From: Balanoglossus misakiensis
Lineage: Eukaryota > Hemichordata
Direction: 5' to 3'
Length of the DNA: 64,000 bases
Assembly (NCBI GenBank): GCA_040954595.2
Contig: CM082577.2
Coordinates: 13,640,001-13,704,000 of the forward strand
Each line of letters starts with the position of its first letter. Position 1 is the stretch's first letter. Positions 11,351 through 22,632 of the stretch are shown piece by piece. The notes beneath the pieces are model-generated. The model ran no database searches. It was not told the DNA's origin and saw nothing but the letters and a program-made list of their open reading frames with translations. The translations under genes were made by a program, and so were the position numbers.

Positions 11351-11625
11351 TTTTTCGTAAGGGTCGCAGAAGTCTGGATGAAGTATTTGGGTCATGTACG
11401 ATCTGTCACCATTATTACCCAAACAGTGCATACTCGTGTGCAGAGAGGAACATCATTGAAATGGTGATCGTATTATGGGAAAATCTTAGAGTCCTGCAGT
11501 TGCAATGTGTTTTACTTTTATTTTTAAACAGTGTCGGGACACCAACTATGTGGAAAGTTTTAACAACTGTACACTTCAATACCAAGACACAAGAGTTGTA
11601 TTTGGAGAGAGTAAATACAAAATGA
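11308..11625 (+). CDS. Unrecognised ORF, doubtful
   Basis: A 105-residue frame begins inside the ATAGAAAT repeat. It has a Lys/Arg-rich start, two C-x2-C-like spots and a hydrophobic leucine run. No family recognised, no promoter, and the start codon lies in repeat DNA. Probably chance. Confidence 0.12.
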   Translation: MKKFQLKRDGKSIELFRKGRRSLDEVFGSCTICHHYYPNSAYSCAERNIIEMVIVLWENLRVLQLQCVLLLFLNSVGTPTMWKVLTTVHFNTKTQELYLERVNTK

Positions 11626-12066
11626 CGAGAGATTTGACAGTCTAGACTGGGTAAGTACCAGTATTTCATTTTTTCTCTACCGCCACAATATCAATAGAAA
11701 AAACTAAAGAAACATGTCACATCAATGGAATGATGTTACCACATGTGAATGAAAAGTACAAACCAAGTGAAGCATTGAAACTTTTGATGGTTTATACATG
11801 TACAGGCAAATACAATCTACAGAATGAAAACATGGACCGACCATTCACGTCAGAAACGTTGGTGAGGACCAATAACAGCAGAAGAAGAGAGACAACAAGA
11901 AAAGTCTTAAAAAGAGAACATTAACGGGAACGACAAATGAACAAAATTGTTGATACGTGTAACAAACGGAAATGTAGATATAATATGTACCATACACAAT
12001 TTTTAATGATGGAAATCAACCGAATTAAATTGTGTTAATTGCAAAAAGGGAGAAAGCTGGCGGACG

Positions 12067-12110
12067 ATTGGTCAGTATGATCAAGCGAACGCCACTCTGC
12101 TCTATATAAA
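12067..12110 (+). promoter_or_regulatory. CCAAT/TATA promoter of copy 2
   Basis: An inverted CCAAT box (12067-12071) and TATATAAA (12103-12110) lie 45 bp upstream of the ATG at 12155. The arrangement matches copy 1 at about 4715-4794, and copy 2 keeps the better TATA box. Confidence 0.5.
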
Positions 12111-12154
12111 GCTTTCGCCATGCGAAAACAGACAGAAGTTCAACATCGACAATT

Positions 12155-13311
12155 ATGGCTTTCATCACATGCAACACAAGGAAAATATGAGGAGCTTTTC
12201 AGAAGAATATGATTTGCTTTCAGCGATATAACACTTTTTCATCTCTTGTGGGCGAACACAACGTAGATGTGGTTTCTAGTATGATATAAGTATTATTTCC
12301 TGTCTTTCTTCGTTTGTCATTATTTTTAAAGTGTTTGTAATGATGCTAGCTATGGGTTGAGCTGGCGGAATGGCGTCCATGGGAGTTTATACAATGTCGT
12401 ACTTCAAAAGTGACCACATCCATTGCAGATATAGAGTAGTTTCAGTTTGGAGAACATGATACAGTGCGTTTGATCAATGAATAATTTTGCTGGCTTGGCA
12501 GATTGCAGCTCTTTGACTATAAGTACATACAAACCGCTTAATTTTTGTTTTTGTTCATTGACATCATGACGAAGGTAGCTCCATGCACTGACACAAACCT
12601 TAATTCAAAAACATATCACTTATCAAATTTTACTTTTATTCCAGATTAGATTTGGGCGCCTGGAGGACCAGTGTCCATCAGCGGCATTTGCTGTGTACAT
12701 CTCTGCAAGATTAATACTGAAAAAGACAATGGAGCAGGACACAGAATTGGTGTTCACCACTATCAGAAAAATATGTGGCAGCGTTGACCTGTCAGTCAGC
12801 TTACCTGGTATGTATGCCAACATGTCTTTTATCGCTTTTTACTGGTATTATAAGCAGATAGGTCATGGACTGGCAACAAGACCACATACTGCGTATTGTT
12901 TTCATCCACTTATATTCAGCCAGTAAAAACGATTCTCGGTGCATGTCCATACATACATTTAGTGTCCCCCCCATCACCAACAGACACTACTATAATACTA
13001 AACTGCACACATCTGTTAAAATCTGGGGCTAGTTATTTAGGAATATTAACTACGTGAAGATCCACTCAATCTTGGAGTAGAAAATGTGACTTAAGGTCAA
13101 CCATGTAATTGAATTCCGCTTTGAATTCGAACTGAGCAAATAACAAGGGATTGTAAAAACACATTTCTTGTTATTGTCAATTTTATGATATAGAGGTATC
13201 AATGGTGGTGTTCTCTCGATCCATTTTTATTTTGTATATATGACACAGCAACGTTAATAAACTTTTAATTCAATTCACACAGAATACGAGGAGGAGGGGG
13301 ATGAAGAATAG
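12155..13311 (+). pseudogene. Small tandem gene, copy 2 (probably broken)
   Basis: This is a paralogue of the gene at 4794-6537. Exon 1 starts MAFIT but shifts frame, and the shifted frame (YEELFRRI) runs into a stop. The exon 1 donor seen in copy 1 is missing. Exon 2 (12645-12807, 54 codons plus one base) keeps both splice sites and an open frame beginning IRFGRLEDQCPSAAFAV. The terminal exon (13283-13311) encodes YEEEGDEE and stops. Surrounding introns also align with copy 1, including the gctggcttggcagattgcag and tttattccag blocks, so the whole locus was duplicated. Function unknown. Confidence 0.5.
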
Positions 13312-13659
13312 GAGGAAATATCAGTTAGAGAGGAGGTAAAATTTCCATAATTTATGAAAGGAAAATTACAATCAACAAATAAAAATGGTTAACATCCGTG
13401 GTAGACTTTTGTGTTAACTAAAGGGGAAATGAATTGAAATTATGCAATAAGTGAACACAGTACCAGACTGTATGTAATCTGATAATATAAATGGTATATT
13501 TTGGCAACAATCATTACATAGATATATATTTATGTGTCTTAAAGATCCTTAAGACCAAGAAGAGGTGGCGGCCACCGAGGAGTCAATTTTTATCTAAATT
13601 TTATTTTGTTTTTCATTTTAAATATATTTTTGAATTTTTAAGTGTCTATTTTATTTTAT

Positions 13660-14512
13660 ATTTCGTTTTGTCATTTTAAACATATTTTTGATTTTGAATT
13701 TTTTATAATAAACTTATGTAGTTATAGAAGCGTAGTTTTACATCTCTATTTCTGACTTACTACGTGTGCAGTGCGTGCAATAATTTGTGACCATCTTTTG
13801 TTTCCTTTTTACTTAGAAACAGTAAGTAAACAAGTAATACATATTTTCAGCTTTTAAATTTAGTACCAATATCTAGGTGGTGATACAACTCTTCACAAAA
13901 TGTTCAATTTGTGCTGTAATATTGGAAAAACATGAGAAATAAAAGAGAAATGTTACTGTGCATATAAAGGCCTTGGTGTATAGAACGTAAAATAAGTAAA
14001 ACACGTAATTTCTATAAACGACTTTGTAAGTTAGTTTAAAGTTTTTATTCATTGGGAAATTTACAAGAATGTCCTCACATATGGGGTGCCGTTGGTTAAA
14101 TTATTATTTAGCTGTATTATTTGTTCAAAAGTCGTTATTTAACATACTTATGGGTATATAACTGTAGATTTGCAAACCATTTAAGTCCTGATAATTTAAT
14201 TATAAATAATATCAAGTCGACTCAATTATATTCATAACATGTATTTTATGCACTTTTATTTATATATAATAAACTATGTCAGTCTATTATATGCATATAA
14301 TAAATAGTTTGCACAATTGTTTATATATAATAAATTACTTACAAATTATTTCAGTTCAAGACTTGTATATACATATCATGAATGATTTGCACAATTATTT
14401 ATATATAATGAATTATTTACCATGAAAAAACACACTCGAGTTGTTTGTCAACTTAATATTTAGCAGCATTTCATTATTTATACCTGATCACACAACCCCT
14501 TGCATTCGGATC
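13660..14512. other. AT-rich non-coding stretch with ATATATAATAAA words
   Basis: No gene. Between about 14210 and 14420 a short AT-rich phrase (tatatataataaa with variants) recurs at irregular spacing, giving a weak degenerate tandem repeat. Confidence 0.4.
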
Positions 14513-15669
14513 CAGGGCTCGAAATTAGCGGTAGTCCCGCGTCCACAGACTACCAACTTTTCCCTGGGGCTACCAAAATCTGCGTAATGGTAGCCCCCGC
14601 GGACTACCAAAACTTTGCGTGTGCGATCGACGCGATGTTGATCGCTTTGACCTGATCAACGCTCACACGCGTACACGGCCCGATCAAACCAGCACTGTAC
14701 AGCAAGACTGTGACATTGTTATGCAAATTAAAATCCACAGTGCGTGCAGGAGAATGTTTGATACAAACTTTCAATAAAAGTATCAATATCTGAACTGACG
14801 TAGGCATGGGAATTTATAGCCAATGAAAAGGCATTTTCATCAAAATTTGATTACAATGTATCAATCGAAAAAATTTAAATCGCGACCCTAGGCCCTACTA
14901 AACGGACAAATTTACTCGACGGACTTATATCTCTAAATGTAAATATGAGTATCGTAAATTATTTCCGACGACAAGTGCCACGCGATGAACCATCATCATC
15001 TAGCGACAACCCCCCTGTCAACGAACCTGTCAACGAACCGACAAAGCCTGTTCGAGTCAGAAAATTTCAACGATCGTGGATGATCAGCAGGGAAGGTTGG
15101 TTAGAATACCGGGCTGAGAAAAATGCTATGTTCTGCAAGATATGTCGGACTGGTACGTCGGCGTTTTCTAGTGAAATGGGTTGCAGTAATCTGCGAATTG
15201 AGTCACTACGAAAACATGAAGCTAGTGCTCATCATCGAAGGGCTAATAACTGTAGTCTATTTTTAGTCTTGTTACATGTACTGGTATGTCTCCTCCCCTG
15301 CTGATCACTGTGGTCGTTGTCATGGCGAATGTAAAAATTTGCATATAACCTCTGCGTATTAATAGGTCATCAAACTTTTGGGTGTCGCCCTTGTCTGGAC
15401 ATGTACATGCTATTCTTATACAGGGTATGATCTGCATGCAGCCAGCCAGGTACTAGAAAAAAAATTCATGAGCACAAGTCAATCATGAAAAAAAAAAATG
15501 TTTTATTTTTTTCTTATGAGATTGATGAAAAAAATATCCTTCACAGAAAAAAAATATCACTCTTCATTGAAAAGGTGTGCGGGCTACCAGACCCTGTCAC
15601 GGGGCTACCAACTTCAGAAAATGGTAGCCCAAGTGGACTACCAGTGAAAAAAGTTAATTTCGAGCCCTG
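14513..15669. mobile_element. hAT-like element with 15-bp TIRs
   Basis: The element starts CAGGGCTCGAAATTA and ends with the exact reverse complement. The CAGGG terminus is typical of hAT transposons. GGATC flanks both ends directly (14508-14512 and 15670-15674); the expected hAT duplication is 8 bp, so the outer three bases may have diverged. Subterminal DNA at both ends carries inverted gctaccaa and ggtagccc words. At 1157 bp it is too short for a transposase, but it keeps a BED-type zinc finger (14945-15304). It is an internally deleted, non-autonomous derivative. Confidence 0.75.
14945..15304 (+). CDS. BED/TTF-type zinc finger of a hAT transposase (truncated)
   Basis: The frame starts at ATG 14945. 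An acidic/Pro N-terminus is followed by a zinc finger at about residues 43-100: WLEYRAE, then MFCKIC with the C-x2-C pair, and a distal H-x4-5-H (KHEASAHH). This is the DNA-binding finger at the N-terminus of many hAT transposases and ZBED-like or ZNF862-like proteins. After the last His pair the frame loses similarity and becomes hydrophobic, ending at 15302-15304. No RNase H-like catalytic domain follows inside the TIRs. If expressed it could bind TIRs and repress transposition, which is inference only. Confidence 0.6.
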   Translation: MSIVNYFRRQVPRDEPSSSSDNPPVNEPVNEPTKPVRVRKFQRSWMISREGWLEYRAEKNAMFCKICRTGTSAFSSEMGCSNLRIESLRKHEASAHHRRANNCSLFLVLLHVLVCLLPC

Positions 15670-16193
15670 GGATCATTATGCATCACGTGAACAAGAAATG
15701 CAAATTACGTGCAGCCAGTTCATATTTTCTTATGCTCCTTTCACATGTTAGATGAAACACCGAAAAAGGTACAAACTAGTCAGTGGTTTTAGCCTGTGAT
15801 TTCAATGTTTGATTGAAACGAAAAAAGCTGATCAAAAACCCCACATTGAGTCTTCTGAAGTCAAAGGTTGGTCAGTCATTGGAGTCATGCATCACAAAAG
15901 CATTAACACCAAACTTTGTTTATTAATGTATGTTATGATTATAAAATATATAATGTTGACCTGTAACATTATGATCCTTAAATTAGATTAATATAATAAA
16001 CAAAGTCCAGCAATCAATGTCATGCCAATCCCATCCCTAGCTGTGTCCATTGACTACTAAAACTGCCATGTCTAAAAATATAGTCCAGCAATGAACGCCA
16101 TCCCAATCCCATCCCTACCTCTGTTTAATGACTGTTACTAAAATGTTAAATTCACTACTATTTCTGATAGATCAAAAGCGACATTAACACAAG

Positions 16194-16259
16194 AGGACAT
16201 GTACTGATCTGAGTGAACAGATCCCGTGAGGAGTACGGTGCCCAGAGTACAAGTGTCCT
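16194..16259 (+). repeat. Invariant 66-nt block, copy 1 of 4
   Basis: The block starts AGGACA and ends TGTCCT. The ends pair, as do GTACT with AGTAC inside them. Two internal hairpins, GATCTG/CAGATC and CCGT/ACGG, follow one another, giving a possible three-way junction. All four copies are identical although flanking repeat DNA has diverged. It may be a structured RNA, a protein-binding site or the remnant of a recently amplified unit. It fits no RNA family I know. Confidence 0.6.
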
Positions 16260-16628
16260 AAGAGAATGCCATAACTGTATAGTCAGTGCTCCTATGTGGT
16301 TAATCTTCGACAGTATCAAAGTTGTTTATTGACTGCTAAAAAAGCCATCCTCCCAAACCAATCCCTAGCTGTGTTCATTGACTGCTAAAAATAAAATGAC
16401 ATGTCTAAAATTATAGTCCAGCAATGAATGTCATCCCAGTCCCATCCCTAGCTCTGTTCAATGACTGCTATTGAAATGCCATGGCTATACAAATGAATAC
16501 CCCTATATAGCTCAGCAAGGAATATTAATATGTCATGATCATCCCATCCCTGGCTCTGTTGAATGACTGTTAATAAAATGTCAAATTCACCGGTAGCTCT
16601 GATAGACTAAATGTGACATTAACACAAG

Positions 16629-16694
16629 AGGACATGTACTGATCTGAGTGAACAGATCCCGTGAGGAGTACGGTGCCCAGAGTACAAGTGTCCT
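16629..16694 (+). repeat. Invariant 66-nt block, copy 2 of 4
   Basis: Identical to the block at 16194-16259 at every position. The flank downstream differs by a one-base insertion after the closing TGTCCT (tcaagg here, aagaga in copy 1). Confidence 0.6.
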
Positions 16695-17437
16695 CAAGGA
16701 GAATGTCACAACTTTATCATCGGTGCGCACATGCGGGTAATCTTTGACACAGTACCAAAGTTGAGTCTACTAAAACTTACTGCCATACCAAACATAATTA
16801 GAATTCCCCTAGAAAACTGCAAAGTAAATTGAAAAGAATTCAGACAATCAGTTTCAGTTTTTCATGTGGAAAAAGACAACAATGCATACAAATATACAAT
16901 TCATAATTTTAGCTCAAAACATACACGACTGCATAAGGTTGACATAAGGTACATGCATACCAAATGTCAAATCAATCTGACCAGGGGTTGTTCATTTTCT
17001 GAGTTTTGACCAATTTTCACATTTCCCAAGCTGATTTGCATTCTCTTGGCAATGGCAACTTCATTTGAACAAAATCAAAGCTACAGCCTGGCCTGCATCT
17101 GTTCACCAAAGATAGAGGTGATACGCACATCAGTTTTCAAGTTTATGTTGTGGATGGACATACCTACTTACATACATCCATACAGAGCAACAACAAATCC
17201 CATAAGGCCCATGGTATATAAATTTATATACTACCAAATGGGACCTAAAAATAAAAAAAATCCAACCTAATCTTCCAGACACCCCCCCCCCTTTAATATC
17301 ATATTAATATATGCCCAGCGCAGCACTGACTGCTAATGAAATATCATCCCAATCCCATCCCTTACTCTGTTCAATGACTTTTACAAATGTGAAATTCACC
17401 GGTAGCTCTGATAGACTAAACGTGACATTAACACTAG

Positions 17438-17503
17438 AGGACATGTACTGATCTGAGTGAACAGATCCCGTGAGGAGTACGGTGCCCAGAGTACAAGTGT
17501 CCT
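17438..17503 (+). repeat. Invariant 66-nt block, copy 3 of 4
   Basis: Identical to the other three. It is preceded by the shared phrase caccggtagctctgatagac and acatta. Confidence 0.6.
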
Positions 17504-17602
17504 AAAGGAGAATGCCATAACTTCATTTTCTGTGCGGTCTGAAAGGAATTTTCGACACAATACCAAAATTGAGTCTACCAACACTGCTTGTGACTAATAG
17601 AA

Positions 17603-18243
17603 TCTCACACTTCCAAGGACCTGGGATCGTATTTCTCACACGAGTTGGGGATTTTTTGTCCCACACGAGCCGCAGGCGAGTGTGGGACAAAATATTCCCG
17701 ACGAGTGTGAGAAATATGATCCCAGGTCCTTGGTGTGTGAGATTCTTTTTCTCACACGACCAGAAATTTGCGATATTAACGTTTATTTACAATAAAAGAA
17801 CTAAATCTACAAAATACCAACTGATAACTGCATGACCAGTCATATATTGATCCGCCCCGCAAAACATAGTCCCCATTTCATCACGAGTTTACAGTACACG
17901 CATGCTATAAAAATGTGCTCAACACATTAAAATATGGAGATTGTTTCCAATGGCATAAATTCGCGCGATATCTAGAAAATACAACCGTTTTTTTTTAGTC
18001 TGTCGCCAACCACGTACACCACTGTCGTCTGCACATGACCTGATCACATTGTAGTTCCGGTTTGTGTACAACACATCGCACAATTGGATAATATTTGCTC
18101 GTTCTGAGGGGTATGAATATCATTATCCAATCAGAGCTCGTGTCAGATAACACTTGTCTGTGTGCGCATTAACACAGAGTGTGGGATCAATTTGATCCCA
18201 CACTCTCTATCCCACACTCCCAGCGGCCAGGAGTGTGAGAAAA
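17603..18243. mobile_element. Foldback element with CG-rich hairpin
   Basis: The left end TCTCACACTTCC and the right end GGAGTGTGAGA are near inverted repeats. The first 150 bp form a long hairpin whose arms (about 65 bp each) meet at GAGCCGCAGGCGAG near 17672. The rest is unique sequence with TTGCAT-like and CCAAT-like words and a second cluster of the TGTGGGATC palindrome at 18180-18240. Similar hairpin-plus-unique elements occur near 40.75, 48.5 and 60.5 kb. No coding capacity. Confidence 0.55.
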
Positions 18244-19216
18244 GCATCATTACTGATGATTGTTTGGTGAATAAACCCTGCCCATTCCTAGCTCAACAAA
18301 ATAAATGTTTATAAAATGTTATACCACCCCTTAGCTCTTTTCTATTACATATGTTTCTATTGTTATTTTATATGTGGATATATAGTGAATGAACGTTTGG
18401 CTACACAAAACTTCCCACCCGCTTGTAGAAAACAAGAGTGAAACTCGCCAAAATGATAATCGGTGTTTAGCATTTATTTGAGCGTGAGCTCATGTGTCCC
18501 CTAAACGTAAACGTGCTCGCCCAAACTCACTGCATCAGTTCAAAAACGTAAGCGGGGCTCGAGGCCAGAAAACTACAGGTCAGACAAAACATTTTCTCGG
18601 AAATTCAACTTGGGTATCAAACGCTCATCTCCATTGAGTTCTATATTAATATTATGATTAATTGACCCGTGCTGTTGCTTCAAGTCGGACTTCATTCGGC
18701 GATGATATTACACTGCTTGCCACTGAAACGGGTTCAAAATGGCGGTTGGTTACAATTTGTATTTGGTTTACGTTCAGAACACGGCCCCCCTCTATCGTAT
18801 GTCCTAGCCTCTCCCATCGGCCATGTTTACTGCACTGTCACTACTGAGGCGATCCCCAAAATCGTGTATTTCAGGGGAATATTCTGTCAGTAGATAAATT
18901 AACGACTTCTTAAGCTGTTTCGCAGAATATAACTACCCCGAATAAAATGTCATTCCCACTCCTATCTCAGTACAACGATATTATCATCTTCATTGATAAA
19001 ATGTCCTGCCAACGTCTCGCTCTGTTCAATGACTGCCATTGAAATGTCATGGCTATACAAATGAATACCGGGTCCCCTATACATATATGTAGCTCAGCAA
19101 TGAAGAAGATTGATAAAATGTCATGATCACCCCATCCCTAGCTCTGTTGAATGACTGTTAGTAAAATGTCAAATTCACCGGTAGCTCTGATACACTAAAT
19201 GTGACATTAACACAAG

Positions 19217-19282
19217 AGGACATGTACTGATCTGAGTGAACAGATCCCGTGAGGAGTACGGTGCCCAGAGTACAAGTGTCCT
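19217..19282 (+). repeat. Invariant 66-nt block, copy 4 of 4
   Basis: Identical to the copies at 16194, 16629 and 17438, about 1.7 kb beyond the third. The surrounding repeat unit most closely resembles copy 2. Confidence 0.6.
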
Positions 19283-19379
19283 CAAGGAGAATGCCACAAC
19301 TTTATCATCGGTGCTCGCATGCGGGTAATCTTTGATACAGTACCAAAGTTGAGTGTACCAAAACTGCCTATGACAATAA

Positions 19380-20300
19380 CGGTCCTCCTACAGCGAGGTT
19401 TTTACAGATGAATGTCCGGGGGAAAAAAAAACTAAGGCCCGAAAGGCGTCCGACGTGTACACAAACTGAGCTCCCCGCTTGAAGTGAGCGCGAACGGCCA
19501 CGTATATCTGAATTTGCATGCAACATGTGCAAAGAAGTCACGCCCACCGGCCTCGTTCGCGAACAACCCACAAAGTCTGGGGGCAAGAATTTTATAAGGA
19601 GGAGGTGATTTTTGTTTTATAAACCGATGGTCACAGTTTTTAGGGAGTTGGTGAGAGTTTCGTGCGAAAATAAAACGAAAGTCGCGTTGATGAATGTAAA
19701 CACGAGTACCCGGGATCGAGCATTGGGCCTAATTAAACATGAAAAGAATACAACTCCCACACATCACGCACATCGATTGCAAAACACGCATTGCATTGAT
19801 TTCGTCGATTTTATTTTAATAACGTATCCGCATGCGGAAAGCCAACAAGATTTACAGGTCAAAATTTACTCAAATAAATCAACTAAAATAAAGTAACAAT
19901 ATTTGAAATATTTACATAAGAACAATGAAAGTCGTGACGTTTCGGCCATGCTGGTACTTCAACTGGGGCCCCGGGGTTCACAGTCGAGCCTAGCTGGGCG
20001 CCAAAAATACATATACACCAACTATTTGTTACCACCGATAAATTTGGATATTTATCGGGCCAGGAAACGTGCAATTCTGAAACAACCCGGACGCAGCACT
20101 ATTGTCAGTAGAATTGTGATGGATCGTTGGAGTAGGAGTGTGTTGCACCGTGCTTGATTCAGCGGCGACAGTGATAGGTAATGACTGCTCTTCACTGGAG
20201 CCGAAGTTTACGTCTACTCTGTACGGGGAGTCATCCGATTTTTTATGTGTTGTATCCCAAACTTTTCGATAATACATCTGAGACCCCCCTTTAGGGAGCC
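19380..20300. other. Non-coding stretch
   Basis: Moderate GC, several short open frames on both strands, none recognisable. No repeat boundaries found. Confidence 0.35.
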
Positions 20301-20317
20301 GTCATTATTTATGGCCT

Positions 20318-20412
20318 GGGGGGGGGGGGTCGGAGGAATCAAGGGGGGGGGGGGTTCTCAAAAATTGGAAGGCTGTGGGGGGGGGTTCTCAAAAATTGTA
20401 GATGAAGAGGGG
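20318..20412 (+). repeat. G-tract minisatellite
   Basis: Four or more G-runs of 7-13 bases are separated by short spacers, two of them the recurring ttctcaaaaatt. The spacing could allow G-quadruplex formation on the plus strand. A related cluster is at 21426-21515. Confidence 0.7.
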
Positions 20413-20639
20413 GGGTCACTCATTTTTGGGAAATGTATCAAAGTTTTTCAACTGAAAGATTTAGTTGTGTGCTGTGCAAGTGCTGCAGCGCTCCGCGACC
20501 TCTGGTCGCGGAACACAAGTGTCCACACTGCACTATCAAAGTATTTTTCCCAAAATTTGCTGATAAAGGATTGGCATGCTTGCCTGATCATGCATAAAAA
20601 ACATTACTCCTTATTATTTTTTAAGAAATAAATATTATT

Positions 20640-21110
20640 ATTATTTATTAAAATACTGAAAAATGCATACTACATGTATATTCAAGCAAATGTAAGTTTT
20701 TGTTTTCTTTGTCTTTTTTTTTCTCTGACCTCTTTGTCACACGTTTGGTAATCTCATGAGTCTATGGATAAACACAATATTGCAGAAATAATGTTTTGAT
20801 AACATAAATAAAATAATAAATCTCAAAAAATGCATTCTAAGCACATAAATGATTCTTTGATATAGAATGTTTCATAAAGGTTAAATATAAAACATATAAA
20901 TAATTTAACAGAATAAACGTTAACTATAAAACATGAAAAAGTTTAAATATAAAACATATACATACTTTAACAGAATAAACGTTAACTATAAAACATGAAA
21001 AAGGTTAAATATAAAACATATAAATACTTTAACAGAATAAATGTTAACTAAACATGAAACAAGGTAAAAATAAATACATGTAAAGCCATTATGTATCTGA
21101 GTTTTTGCTG
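20640..21110. repeat. Short tandem array (aaatataaaacatataa)
   Basis: A unit of about 60 bp (ggttaaatataaaacatataaatactttaacagaataaacgttaacta) is repeated about three times at 20875-21060. It is AT-rich and non-coding. Confidence 0.6.
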
Positions 21111-21425
21111 TCGATGAACTCAAAATGCCAACGCAGTGTGAACACTGGTGTGAATTTGGTGAACATCATTCCACACAGAAACTGAATGATAAGTTGTCAT
21201 GTATGATGACTTAGCTTTGTCCACACTTGAGTGGTTCAAATCTGGACCAAATATGTTTTATCTCAATTGTCACTAGACACTTCAGAGTCAGAGTGACTAA
21301 GATTCTCCAAGAATGCACTAATTCTGCTCGCAGGATTTTCAGCAAAACAGTGATGCTTCACTAAGAATTCCAGTGGCTCGTGATTTATACAGATACATGT
21401 ATTGATATGTAGTTGTTCCGGTTTT

Positions 21426-21515
21426 AGGGGGGGGGGGCAGTCGAAATTTCTGTGTTGGAAGGGGGGGGGGGGTATCTCAAAATCTGCATGCTTGGCAGGG
21501 GGGGTTTCTCAAAAT
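21426..21515 (+). repeat. Second G-tract cluster
   Basis: G-runs of 7-12 with ctcaaaat spacers, on the same strand and with the same phrase as 20318-20412. The two clusters are probably diverged copies of one minisatellite or the two ends of one element. Confidence 0.6.
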
Positions 21516-22024
21516 TTTGGTAATGAATCCATGATATAGTTTGGTTTTGGCTCACAGTCTCTTGTATTGTGTGTGTTATTATGTCTGGATCTACACCAAC
21601 ACTGGCACCATTTACTACATTGTGCATTGTTTCATTTCTTGGTATGGCAGGGCAACCTGGAATAGATATTAACATTGCAGCAAAGTGGGGAGCAGAAGAT
21701 GTTTTCATGTCTGTAGGTCATTTGTGTAACTGTATGTGATGATAATCATCTATGCTAAGGGTGATCAACAGTTTCTCCTGTGAGGAAGACAAAAGATAAA
21801 AATAAAGTATAATTATTAAGTAGATTTAGAACTTCCAGAAAATGTACATGCACACACGACACAAACATTATGTAATACTGATCACTGATTTATCCACTTT
21901 CAAGCAAAATACCCATTTAGATGATGGTTATGTAAATAAATCAATTTGTATAGCTAATGTGCTAGGAAAACAGATTTTGAATGAATTTCATCTATAATAT
22001 TTTTATTTAACATAATTAACTTAC

Positions 22025-22207
22025 ATTGTATGCATCTAATACACGCCTATTTGTTGTTTCACAGTTTTGGGTGGCAAGATATTCCTCAAAGCGCTTTATT
22101 GTGTTTTGGCTAGTAGAATACCCCATCACACGGCCCAGTACCAAACCTTCCCAAGAGAGTCCATGTTGACGGAAAAAAACGCCACAGTCCTTTTCCAGTA
22201 TGGAACA
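22025..22207 (-). CDS. Unrecognised exon in segmental duplication, copy A
   Basis: On the minus strand a 61-codon open frame, phase 0 at both ends, runs from an AG acceptor to a clean GTAAGT donor. The peptide is protein-like: it starts CSILEKDCGVFF and has a GYSTSQNTIKRFEEYLA helix and NCETTNRRVLDAYN before the donor. Copy B (26009-26175) keeps the donor and the C-terminal half but has lost bases and frame. No family recognised. It may be a domesticated or transposon-derived gene, with 22411-22632 as a neighbouring exon on the same strand. Confidence 0.4.
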
Positions 22208-22410
22208 CTTTTGAGGTCTGTCTCAAGATATTTTGCATGATTTGTTAATATGTACTCCCCACAGCAGTTTTATATAAAAAAACTGAAATAATAACTGAAA
22301 AGCTTTGGAAACATTTGTATTCTTTGTAAAATACATTTTTAATCTGTCTGAACATTTTTCTATGATTTTTTTTTGACAAATTTATTATATAAACTACCTG
22401 AAGTATGAAG

Positions 22411-22632
22411 TTATGTGAAGTAACGCAACAGTTCTTTTTCTCTGTAAATTTTATCGCTCTGTTGACAGCCTATTGTCTCTTCTACAGATTGAATTGAAGA
22501 TGGCCTTATATAATCCAGGGCTGTGTTGGTTTCAAAACGTCTACATGGAGTCACTGCTGCACATTCTTTTGTCTGGATGTGTCTCGTAATATTTGAGGAG
22601 AGCTTGTTGGAACAACTGAACAGATTCCTCAA
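22411..22632 (-). CDS. Unrecognised exon or ORF in duplication, copy A
   Basis: This minus-strand frame contains SSNITRHIQTKECAAV and RRFETNTALDYIRPSSIQSV. The same frame stays open in copy B (26261-26578) with only substitutions, so one could infer selection or recent duplication. No conserved domain recognised. Its relation to the 22025-22207 exon (same strand, downstream) is plausible but unproven. Confidence 0.3.
   Translation of the reverse strand: MRNLFSCSNKLSSNITRHIQTKECAAVTPCRRFETNTALDYIRPSSIQSVEETIGCQQSDKIYREKELLRYFT

Larger units (their letters stand above)
15990..19380. repeat. Decayed tandem-repeat region
   Basis: Phrases of the type cagcaatgaatgtcat-cccatccctagctctgtt-aatgactg recur many times at about 15990-16560, 17330-17400, 18960-19200 and elsewhere. 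Copies differ by substitutions and indels. Embedded in it are four identical 66-nt blocks and one foldback element. No coding capacity recognised. Confidence 0.6.

Noticed and set aside
16194-16259. tRNA or hammerhead in the 66-nt block
   Set aside because: No A/B box or anticodon-like arm and no CTGATGA/GAAA core; it remains an unassigned foldable block.
20493-20511. Perfect 8-bp hairpin CCGCGACC-tct-GGTCGCGG as a terminator
   Set aside because: Rho-independent terminators are not expected in an animal nuclear genome, and no transcript ends here; probably a small foldback.
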